In this document: piece by piece, positions 51,601 to 60,879 of the stretch | Layout: each line of letters starts with the position of its first letter | Position numbering within the stretch: position 1 is the stretch's first letter | Source: Onchidella celtica | Taxonomy: Eukaryota; Mollusca; Gastropoda; Systellommatophora; Onchidiidae | Direction: 5' to 3' | Length of the DNA stretch: 64,000 bases | NCBI GenBank assembly: GCA_963931925.1 | Contig: OZ007567.1 | Location: 88,607,498 to 88,671,497, forward strand | The notes under the pieces: model-generated | Told to the model about the DNA's origin: nothing | What the model saw: only the letters and a program-made list of their open reading frames with translations | The model's database searches: none | Program-made: the position numbers and the translations under genes

Positions 51601-53390
51601 CTATCAATTTCTAGTGAAAAGATGAGTTACCGTTGGTCACGCCTAGCCAGTAGGCGCGAACATCAGAAGAGCGCAGCGTGGACTCTTAAGGTCAGTCCAA
51701 CCAAAACCTTTCTTTCTATGAGCTTTCTCTCTCTCTAGGCTCCTTCAGTCCGATGACAATGGACTAGTCTTCGTGCCACTCAGTTCAGGTACTGGCCAAC
51801 CGGAGATACGTCACGACACGATGCTTCTGCTCGTCTGTATTCAATGAATTTAACGAATTGAGATCTCTATTTTTGGGAGGTTCGCTGCCGTTGGCATTTG
51901 TGCCTCAATTATTCAATGAATTCAGCGTTACACGATCTTTTATATGGCCAAATAGCCAGCAGGGTTAATCCGTTGGCAAAATTAGTTCAGCAATCGCATT
52001 GGCCGAAAACTCCCACCATTTTGAATGTAGGAATACGTCTGCACTATTCTACCAGCCAGTTAACGTGCAAAACTTGTCTAGTCATACTTAACAATGTCAA
52101 ACATCCCCACCTTTTCTCACCCTCACTGCCTTACTTCTAATCACGAACACCCAAAACCCAAAAGCGTGAATCTAACAGTTTAACTTTGCAATTTCTTACT
52201 CACCAATAATAATTCGCGAGGACCGCTCAAGGCCACCAGCCAATGTCTCATGGCCCTGGTAAAAAAAACACAACTCACGGCTCTGCGTGAGATTTAATAA
52301 CACTTGACTCATGACATTCAGTGTGATCTCTCCTTTCACTTACTTTAAATCTAGGTAAGCTTCATACAACTGCCTCCCGTTTGTGCAGAGACAGCAAAAA
52401 GAGAGGTGACCTTACAAGATCAAGTAAGTTGTATCCCATTGACCGTTGTGGAAAATTAGATTTACACAGTCCACACCAAAGGGTAAGACGAATTCTTTTA
52501 ATAGAAAAAAATAATAAATCATGAAATGACATGTGTACACGTTTATTAATTGGGTACCTTTCACAAAGCAATCACACTCAGCCATATTGTCCAGGAAAAT
52601 ATCATCGTTACTCATGGCAGAGGACGTGTCGTTATGTCTTTCTAGGACTCCATCACTCTCGGACCAAAGAGTATGCAGTGTTGTATCTGTGACCCTTTGT
52701 TTGTGTCGCACATGCCCATTATAGTTAAATCTATGAAGAATAAATGGGTTGGGTTTTTTTGTTTTTTTTTAGTTGTTTTTTCTACCATCACATCTACTTG
52801 TATAATTTTGCTTCTGTTAAATAGAGAGATTTTACGTCTTCTGATTATAAATCGTTTATAGTTTGTGCTGTTGTTATTGTTGTTGTTGTTGTTTTCATGA
52901 GTTTTTATTTTGAAATCCTAGCCATAAGGATGCGTGTGGTTTTTCACCCCTCCCCCCTCCGAAAAAATCAAAATATTTTGTAGCCTGTTTATTTGCTTTT
53001 CCGAAGTTTCAAAACAACTTATACACTAAAATTATTTAGTTGTGCTCTTTCTCCATGAAGTATCCGTTGGAGAAACTAAAGACGGAGTAGGTCTATCTTT
53101 TCAATTTATTTTTATGTTCCGTTACAACAGACTCTGAACTGCGTTAATTCAGCTATACAGAGTGCACTTGACACTCGTCTGGTTCTGACAATGTAAGGAC
53201 TCGTAGTAAGTAGTGGAACAAGAAAGGTCATTATGGAATGATAACTTTGTAAATTATACGATAACGACGTCGTGTTATCATGTAAGTCTGGTCAGGCCGA
53301 CCTCCACAGCTGCGGCAGCGGAATGCCGCGTAATCACGTGGCCTACTGTTTCTCAAGGTTTGTTTTGTTAGATAAAAACAGGCCTAATTA
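48683..53390. other. Long non-coding stretch
   Basis: No gene recognised. GTT/GCT repeats at about 49640-49700 and 52865-52890, a GTTT array near 48815-48837, and an orphan SINE tail at 51853-51910. Short frames such as 49092-49328 (minus) and 51502-51738 show no domain. Confidence 0.45.
51853..51910 (-). repeat. Fragment of the SINE 3' end
   Basis: About 58 bp matching 748-803, including GAGGTTCGCTGCC.TTGGCATTT and the preceding ATTGAG.TCT.TATTTT. It corresponds to the 3' terminal part of the SINE at 750-1221. Confidence 0.7.
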
Positions 53391-53499
53391 GACCCCAAGA
53401 CACAATACATAGCTCCAAGACACAATACATAGCTAAGCTACCAAGACGCTCCACTCTCTCTTTGACCCATGACTCCAGGCCCCGCCACGTCTTCTGCGA

Positions 53500-53515
53500 A
53501 AGTGCGCGTTGAGCG
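53500..53515. repeat. 16-bp inverted repeat, left arm
   Basis: AAGTGCGCGTTGAGCG, exact reverse complement of 54600-54615. Flanks on both sides also show partial inverted similarity (GCGAA, ATCATGG). Confidence 0.7.
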
Positions 53516-53750
53516 TGTCGGCGCGTGGATTGTTTATCATGGTTACCGCTTATGTCTCGTGTGGGCTTAGCGAACGAAATGGCGATGTTTTTGTTTTGTT
53601 TTTTTGTCCTAAGGTTGATATCTTCTCTCCAATAGTTATTGGGCTATATTAAGTTCTGGTACATCTAGATCTATTAATGAAGCATAAATAAGTACACTTA
53701 ATTATTATTTGGGTTAGATACAGAGTGCAGTTTGAATAAATCATTGATGA

Positions 53751-53802
53751 TTACACTGATAGTGATAGATATAGGCAACGATAACCAACAACCACACAAC
53801 AC

Positions 53803-53850
<48 letters not shown>

Positions 53851-53984
53851 CTTTTTCGTTTGGGTTTCTCTTCTGATTTATTTTCCTGTTGGTCTACCAC
53901 AACATCAGCACCTACATCTAGATCTGTACTGACCTCAACTTCAAGGCCAAGGCTTGGTGGGGTTTCAAACACAGAGTCAGACAT
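53751..53984 (-). CDS. Acidic N-terminal ORF running into a microsatellite
   Basis: The minus-strand ATG at 53984 opens MSDSVFETPPSLGLEVEV, followed by an Asp/Val-rich segment and a basic EEKPKRKR stretch. At about residue 46 the frame enters the CT/GA array and reads Leu-Ser repeats. The first 45 residues look like real protein (acidic, then basic, and free of repeat bias), but no homologue is recognised and no splice donor is obvious before the array. An in-frame stop lies just upstream of the ATG. It may be a first coding exon, a decayed gene fragment or chance. Confidence 0.3.
53809..53847. repeat. (GA)n microsatellite
   Basis: About 39 bp of GA dinucleotides; coincides with the Leu-Ser repeat of the minus-strand frame. 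Confidence 0.95.
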
Positions 53985-54052
53985 TTTCAAAGTAGTAGCC
54001 GCCTATCAACTATCACTCCTAAGTCTTAGATTAATAAGTTCATCACATCCAT

Positions 54053-54281
54053 TAAAAAGGGATAGTTTTCAGTGACATAACAATACAAAACATTCACAGT
54101 CTCAGGTAGGCTTCAGTAGGCTAATCCACTGTGGGCTAATCTGACTAATCTCAGTCGGCTAACACATCAGATAAAAAGGGATAGAATTTCGCGACATAAC
54201 AACGCAACACATTCACAGCCTCATCAGTCTCAGGTTAGGCTAGTCCACTGTGGGCTAATCTGACTAAATAAATTCGACTAA
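54053..54281. repeat. Tandem duplication, period about 119 bp
   Basis: 54053-54160 and 54172-54281 align (AAAAAGGGATAG, GACATAACAA, ACATTCACAG.CT, CCACTGTGGGCTAATCTGAC), with scattered substitutions and small indels. Confidence 0.85.
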
Positions 54282-54599
54282 TGACTAATGAAACCACAAT
54301 CACAGTCAACAACACCACTTGTTTACTTGTTTTAACTTTGACAAGAATAGAATCTGCTTATCTAGGTTCGTTAGACTCTGAAATGACTGTCTAATCTAAT
54401 TCTACAGATCTATCCTAGAATATCTATGAAATGATAAATGATTTAGACCATCAGCAAAGCGAAACAGCGTGAACAAAGAACAGCTGATGGCTACACTCTA
54501 CACGACAACACACGTGTTAGGTCCAGTACTGTTAGTGTCTTATAGGCCTAGTAGTACTGTTAGGCCTAGCCATGATCTCGCTTGGCCGTTCGTCTTCCC

Positions 54600-54615
54600 C
54601 GCTCAACGCGCACTT
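54600..54615. repeat. 16-bp inverted repeat, right arm
   Basis: Reverse complement of 53500-53515, about 1.1 kb away, in a CpG-rich setting. Confidence 0.7.
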
Positions 54616-54683
54616 CGCCAATCGCTTAGGCTAGCCAGTGGAACCGGAAGTAGGCCTGAGTGGAACGTCTTGTTAGTGCTGGG

Positions 54684-54728
54684 CAAAGATCTTAAAATAG
54701 TATTACTAATACTATTTTAAGATCTTTG
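54684..54728. mobile_element. Solo-ends palindromic insertion, hAT-like
   Basis: A perfect inverted repeat with 22-bp arms (54684-54705 and 54707-54728) separated by a single C. It is bracketed by an exact 8-bp direct repeat GTGCTGGG (54676-54683 and 54729-54736). The arms start CAAAG, compatible with the YARNG terminus of hAT transposons, which also make 8-bp target duplications. The structure is what remains if a transposon loses everything but its inverted ends. Superfamily assignment is inference. Confidence 0.65.
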
Positions 54729-54779
54729 GTGCTGGGTCTTGGTTAGACCTATTTCTTTTCGTCGTCCTTCCTGGCCAGT

Positions 54780-54999
54780 CGCCATTGGCCACAAACAAAC
54801 ATAGATATAGTACACTAGATCGCCGACTCTCATTGGTCGGTGGAAAGGAAACCGACGCTTCCCAGGAAGTCCGGCCGCCATTGTTTAAGCCTGATAAACA
54901 GCAGACGGCGTACTCTTCCTGTGCAGTTTCACTTTCGTTTTTTTTTTACATCGTTATTGTTTCAAGATCGACTGCAAACTCCAGCTGACAATTTGAAAG
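54780..54999 (+). promoter_or_regulatory. CCAAT/ETS/YY1-type promoter and first exon with donor
   Basis: Inverted CCAAT boxes (CCATTGGCC near 54782, CATTGGTCGG near 54831), then GGAAGTCCGG and CCGCCATTGTTT near 54863-54884 (ETS- and YY1-like). The transcribed-looking segment ends with GAAAG at 54999 before GTAAGG (55000-55005), a good 5' splice site. The exon carries no long conserved frame, so it is likely untranslated. It is the nearest promoter-like sequence upstream of the transposase-derived exon at 56399. Confidence 0.45.
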
Positions 55000-55040
55000 G
55001 TAAGGAATCACAAGATATTTATTTGATTGGTTTTATTATC

Positions 55041-55340
55041 TTGTTTACCAAGAGTTTTAGTCTGTTTGTTGCAAAGTTAGTGAGGAACAGGCTCTCGTTC
55101 TGCCAGCAGTAGCAGTGCGTCATTGACCGCTATGATCTAATCTAGATCTAGATCTAGATTTATGTGGGTGCAATTAACCAAATACAATGGGCCTGGCAAG
55201 ATTTTTTTATATAGACTAGATCTATATTATATGAGAATGGCTTTCTGGTGTTGTTTGTCAAAAGTTTGTGTTAGTTTATTGCAAATTTAATGAGGAACAG
55301 GCTCGCGTACCGCTAGCAGTCAATAGCGTGGCGTCATTGA
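55041..55340. repeat. Local duplication, period about 208 bp
   Basis: 55041-55128 and 55248-55340 align, sharing GAGGAACAGGCTC, GCAAA.TTA and GCGTCATTGACC. A short TCTAGA tandem lies between them at about 55139-55158. Lies inside the inferred intron. Confidence 0.8.
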
Positions 55341-56398
55341 CCCAAGTACAGCAGTCAGCATCACTGTCTGCTAATGCTATATAACGGTATTGATAACAGA
55401 ACAGCTAGTGTGGTTTGGCTAATCAGATTTCGTTTCTTGAACTGCTTTCGTAACTTCTGTTTTGGCTGTGCAACTTATTATTCTCAGCCCGGACATCTGG
55501 CACAGTACATTGTCTGATGTCAATTGATGCTCAGTGATGAATATGAGTAGGCTACTGAGGGGAAAAAAAAGTTAAGAGAGGTGTGCTTACAATTACATTT
55601 GCTTTGGGTAGCTATGTAAGCAATTAAAAAGGCCCATTATGAAGAGCTAGCACAGTAGGTGATAGAGGCAAGGATGAAATTCATATGTGAAATAGACTTA
55701 ATACTGATAGTGTAGCTGTTCCTCAGTCAGTCAGTGTTAACTATGAAGATATATAGGCCTATTATATTTTTTAAAAAATAGATCTAGAGTTTGTAAAACA
55801 GGACAAAAGACTAAGTCTGTTGATCTGATAGTCTGCTGAGACAGAGATAATCAGAAACAAAGTAGCATTTACAAGATCTTGCAAATAATGCTGACCAGAG
55901 GAAACTGATAATAATTTAATTAACCAACATAATTGCAAAATTCTGGGAAAATTCCAAGCACTATTTACAAGAAGAGATCTGTCTTTTTAGTGTGATCCTG
56001 ATTATAGATAAATTATAATTGTGCTCTAGTGTTTGCAGTCCTCTGAAAGGTAAGGATTCGTGTTTTCGAAACATACCAAAGCAGCATAAAATGTCCATAA
56101 TCTTTTTTATACCTCTGATGCTATGGTGGGTAGGACTGAACTCCAGGTTCTTTTTGGGATAGCAAAATTCAGAAGTCATGCACGCTCATTGTGGATATTA
56201 AGGCTGCCACATGACTTGTATTCTTTGCCATCTGGAAATTGAAAAGAGAATGCTGTTTGGACCACTGCTCAGGCAAATGTATCTATTCTACTCTATAGTA
56301 ATCACTTGCAGAAAGTTTTTTTGAAGATTTTATTGTTTAGAGAAAAATTTACCTGTATTTTATCGAATGGAAATTATTAATTTATTCATTTATTTCAG

Positions 56399-57193
56399 AT
56401 TCGTCAAAGAAATGGGTGGAATAACAACCCAACTGCACAACAGTTTCGGGCTTCAGTTCGCACACTCATGATTCAGAATGATGTGAAAGCATCCGAGTAT
56501 GCTAATTGCCTTCAACTGGATGGCACAGAGGAGTTGCAGTTGGACTGTTTTCTTTTGAAGGCACCGGCAAAACCCCAAAACCTGCCTGATTTCTCACAGG
56601 ATGACATGTTTGCTGCTGCGGTTGACAGGCTTGAGTCCACCTTTACACTCCCGGATAATGAGTGTAGATACTCATGCTTGACCTACACAGCAGGATTTGT
56701 GTGCGCACGTCTGATTCCAAAAATAAAATGTTCAGATTGCAGGGCTGCCTTGACATGTGCGGAAACTCCGGAAGATATTCGTTTCTCCTTTCTGAGGAGA
56801 AGAGATCAAGGCGGTCTTGAGTGCCCTTCCGACGGTGTTGTGCAGCTTTTGTTGGCAACAGAAAAAGCATTCAGGGTTGTGATGCCTAGCCCAGATGTCA
56901 TGCAGACCTTGCCACACAAGAAATTCATTGATGTCCAGATTCAAAACCTCGTCCTCACATATGTAAAGGAGAAATATTTTGATCTATTCCCATCTCTGCG
57001 GGATCATTTCTATGACCACGAGATGATTGTAGAGGAGGACCACATCACTAGCCTCATCAAAAGTGTGGCATCTTACTACTTGCGGATGAGACTCTTTAAG
57101 GCTGGCAAATTGCACCAACAGAGAATGATCCTTGGAGGCAAAGCAGCCAAGAGGATGAAACTGAACAAGTTGGTACTGTTTAGTGGACAGTAG
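56399..57193 (+). CDS. P-element/THAP9 transposase C-terminal exon
   Basis: An acceptor TTATTTCAG ends at 56398. From 56399 the frame reads RNGWNNNPTAQQFRA, then IQNDVKASEYANCL, the linker, and the Cys-containing C-terminal domain YTAGFVCARLIPKIKCSDCR, followed by RDQGGLECPS and EKAFRVV. It ends at TAG 57191-57193 after 264 intact codons. This corresponds to the region after the catalytic Glu in P-element transposases and is homologous to, but of a different subfamily from, the C-terminus at 27500-28250 (AGYIISK...CDNCR, QGGGLRFPS, EKVFR). No catalytic or THAP domain is found upstream in the window and no inverted-repeat ends were seen. If spliced to the exon ending at 54999, the first in-frame ATG is 56468. 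It could be a transposon remnant or a domesticated host gene. Confidence 0.75.
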   Translation: MRQRNGWNNNPTAQQFRASVRTLMIQNDVKASEYANCLQLDGTEELQLDCFLLKAPAKPQNLPDFSQDDMFAAAVDRLESTFTLPDNECRYSCLTYTAGFVCARLIPKIKCSDCRAALTCAETPEDIRFSFLRRRDQGGLECPSDGVVQLLLATEKAFRVVMPSPDVMQTLPHKKFIDVQIQNLVLTYVKEKYFDLFPSLRDHFYDHEMIVEEDHITSLIKSVASYYLRMRLFKAGKLHQQRMILGGKAAKRMKLNKLVLFSGQ

Positions 57194-58786
57194 TTTTTTT
57201 TTGTGCTGCTCCTCATCCCCGTCTTGGAATACATGAACACCGGTGGTGAGTACAATTTTATGTATTTATTGTTTCTTGTGTTGGATGAACTACGAGTGGC
57301 TAATGTGGTTACTGCGTGGGTTCAATAGTAACTCCCTTAAGGATACACAGGATTAACAAACACAGGGTTCTGCTGTCAATCTTATTTATTCAAAAGCCTA
57401 ACAAAGGTATCACTACCAAACAAAAGCCCAAAAAAAGAAGAGAAACCCAGAAAAGAAGCCCAAAAAAAAAAGAAGCCCAACCAGCCATAAGCTGGAACAA
57501 GAGAAAAAGACAAAAATATGATTAGGATATAATGACAACATTAATCAGGCAATCAATGGTGGACATACATAGTAATAGTATTAAGTATTAAATCAAACAA
57601 CAACAACATAATATAGAATTTAAGCAATAACCAACTGGATATGTATGCATGGAATAAAATAGCGCTAAGGTTAATGAATAACAACTACAAGAGGCTATAT
57701 CATATACACAAGGAGTTTCCTAGTACACTGGCAACATAAACTAATTAATGTACTAATCAAAGTATGAAGGACATAACAAATGAAGGGGCAAGAACACAAT
57801 AGTTTCGCTCCACTGAGCCGGTGTACAGCACATCCAGAGTGGCCATTCCATAAAATAATAACGCAGTGGCCAACCTGGCCCACTGACCGTCCATAACACA
57901 GACGCTGCATCCCAATGCAGGCCATCCTCATAGGCCCACTCCCATTATTAGTACTAACCCGCCCCAGGGCTATTGTATTGGTTACTTCCCTTCCCAATCG
58001 ATACTGAAGGGTCATGCCCTTCGACCTTAGCCGCGGAGCTATGCCGCCAGGCTAACATGTGTATGACACACCACTAGATACATAAAGTAATGTGTACATT
58101 CCTTAAAATGAAACTGTCCTTCACACACTTACGAAACTCATAGAAGCATAATACATCTGGATAACTATAATACATGCACATGATATATATATATATGTCG
58201 GCAAGACTCATTGCAACATGTGTAGACTCATTGAAACATTGTTCATCCACCGCCGCACATCGAACAATCCTGGGGCTCACCCATGTGAGGCCCAACTAAT
58301 ATTATACATCTCCAATACATGTAACTAATTACACATCTTAAACACTAAACACGCAATCACAATCACACTGCTCTCTATAGCGTAGTGGTACTGGCAAGGT
58401 ACACAAATACCCGTAATACAATCAAGCGTATAGTGCCGCTCGCTGTAACATAAGCCATCCACATTAACATGTCAGGAAATCCTCACTGCCCACCACAACA
58501 AGGCAATGCTACACATACACTATATATAGGCACACAAGCAAATCGTGATAGCTTGGTTAGCGAGCCATCATTATCATCTAGCACCGCAAACGTTAACTTT
58601 GACAATAAAGTCACAATATCAAGACACTGTACTGCAAAGCGCATCTTACACGAATAATGACAATGGCAATTACCGTTGAGCCGGACTCATAATGGTCTCT
58701 GTAGATCAGCATTCTCTACGCGGCATCCAAGAAAAGGGGGGGGGGGGGTGCGCAAATTAAAGTCACTTCTAATATAATAGTCTCCA
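57194..58786. other. Non-coding, no gene seen
   Basis: A-rich AAAAAGAAGCCC repeats near 57420-57480, a GC-richer block at about 57780-58060 of unclear origin, and a G13 run at 58736-58748. Confidence 0.45.
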
Positions 58787-59040
58787 ACTTACCCAAAGTT
58801 TCTCTGCTACTGGCGCAACTGGACTAGGCCATGTTTTGGGCGAGGCGCGCCACGGCAGGCCGCCGCCGGCCTAGGTTCACTGTGCTGTCGGCTCTTGTCT
58901 CTGCGTCTTTGATGGAGTGTGTCGACCACTCGAACCGCATCTTATTTATGAGCCCGCGCGGACGTCCGAGAGAGCTATTACGTAGCCCGTGTTGCACAAG
59001 TGAAAGGCTCGGACATTGAGTCCAGCCGAACAACATAACC
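58787..59040 (-). promoter_or_regulatory. CpG-rich minus-strand promoter and first exon with donor
   Basis: CpG-rich block (about 58820-59035) with GCGCGCC, GCCGGCGGCG and CGTCCGCGCG words. On the minus strand it ends in AACTTTGG followed by GTAAGT (58792-58787), a strong splice donor. The only ATG in the exon (CAAAACATGGCC) meets TAG after one more codon. The downstream exons of the presumed minus-strand gene cannot be identified between 54 and 58.7 kb. Confidence 0.4.
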
Positions 59041-60640
59041 GGTTAGGGTCCTAACACAATCGAATTTACAGTACGGTTAAAAGGGTGCACACAAAAGTCA
59101 ATTAGGTATCCCGGTAAACTGCAGAAATTACTCTAACGTCCCCTCCAGCAATAACTGAATAAATTTGACCCAGGTTGGATTTATCGGGGATAACATGCGT
59201 CTAACTCATAGTTTGCTTTAAATCCGAGACCCTCTTATTAATTATTTCAATAGGATATGTGCATCAAAGTACAACAAAATTGGTACCATTATAAAGTGGA
59301 AACTTGCTGCTAAAATTCTAACTGACTACTTATACCAGAAACCCGGTAATAGTTTTAATATAAATTTTCAAAGTGTCAGGACTAACAACATTCGACAATT
59401 TTGTGCGGGATACTTTCGTCCATTAATACGACGTATCTCCATTGATAACAAACGTTATCATGAGTACCTATTTTGTACCGATAGGGTATTGTCTACTCTC
59501 AAAAATGAATTCGGGTTCCCGTCTTTCTGTCGGTGGATAACAACGAGTGAGCGAGTTGTAAGAAACTCAAAGCCATGATATAAGAGTTGGAAGCCCGGTA
59601 CATTTCCAACTGACCAATCAAAATGCGCGCTTTTCACCGTGATGTGAATAACGGGTCCCGCGCTAGTATTACAAGGGAAATAATCCAATTAATGGTACTC
59701 GGCCAAGTGCCCATAAACTACTATGAGTGGCCGTCCCTCACTCACGCACCAGAGTTACCATGAAAGCACATATTAAAAATAGAAAATCGTTCATCCTCTC
59801 ACACTTGGTTCCTTGTTAAACCTGAATAGAAAATTACTCTATATGTGGACTTGCAATTTCTCTTGCGACCCGAGTTATTAGTGTTACAAAAGTGAATGTT
59901 TCATTTAACGTCCTCAAGAGATGTAGACTATCCTTACTGTGAAACATACGACAGCGTGTGGAGTTTGCTTTTTTAACAGGATGTATATGTGTTACCTCTC
60001 CTCCTTCCATCAAACTGTTTACTGATTTCCATCTTTCCTTCTGTACCTCTTCTTCTTTCTTTCAAGAAATACTGTGTCCCGTGGGTGTGTCGTCCCCATA
60101 CATTCTTCACGTTTGACTGATATTCAGTTGGATTAACTGATAATAAGGCTCTCTGTCTCATTCCTTTCTCCATTATTGAAATGTTGCTTTTTTTGAATGG
60201 GTGACTGTGGACATCAAAATCATGAGTCGCTAGCTGGTCAAACCATTGTTTTTTAAACATCACTGTGCGTCGTTTTGTTTTGTTTTTTGGTGGGGCGAGG
60301 TGGGTTGTATAGCCCATTGAATGCATATGCGGTATGTATTTTAATTGAATTCCGCCAAGATTAACATTGTAGATGTAGATAATTTTTTCAACATTTATTT
60401 ATTTTTATTTTTTTTTGAAGGTGCATGAAAGTACAATGTATAAAGCTGTCTCATAATGAGTTGTTTCAATGCTCAAAAACTTCTGAAGAGCATTTAGAAC
60501 AGTGATTTGTATATTATTGTCTCGCAAACTCACACATGGTAAACCCCCTCCTCCCCCCCCCCTCTCCCGAAAACAAAAAACAACGCACGCCCGCAACATT
60601 ACTGCCATACTCCTTGGCTGTGCCAGCATCGGCGAGCTTC
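59041..60640. other. Intergenic sequence before the P450 gene
   Basis: Mixed AT-rich sequence without a recognisable exon; a C-rich run occurs near 60546-60564. Confidence 0.5.
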
Positions 60641-60879
60641 AGGCTTAGCGTAATGGCGGCCTCGTTTTCAATTCGTTGCGTGGGCCGCTGGCTGGCTCAG
60701 CGATCTAGTGTACTAGAAAGATCTATGCAAACAAACAGCACTCTAAGCACTGGCCAGATAGCCGGCAGTGGTTATGAAATTGTGTGTTGTGGATGTTCAT
60801 TTATTGTGACAGTCCCGATAGAACTAGACTCTACAAGATTATATAATTTTGACAGCCAGCTTCATGTGAATTAACAGAA
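60641..60879 (+). promoter_or_regulatory. P450 promoter/5' UTR with uORF
   Basis: A GC-richer segment with TAATGGCGGCC (YY1-like on the reverse strand) near 60651-60661 precedes the P450 start. An upstream open frame (60653-60874) starts at that ATG and stops five bases before the P450 ATG at 60880. It codes for 73 residues beginning MAASFSIRCVGRWLAQRSSV, which resembles a mitochondrial presequence. The transcription start is not visible; the uORF is upstream of the P450 only if transcription begins before 60653. Confidence 0.4.

Noticed and set aside
57780..58060. GC-richer block considered as a SINE
   Set aside because: Some tRNA-like words but no paired A and B boxes at the right spacing and no terminal duplication.
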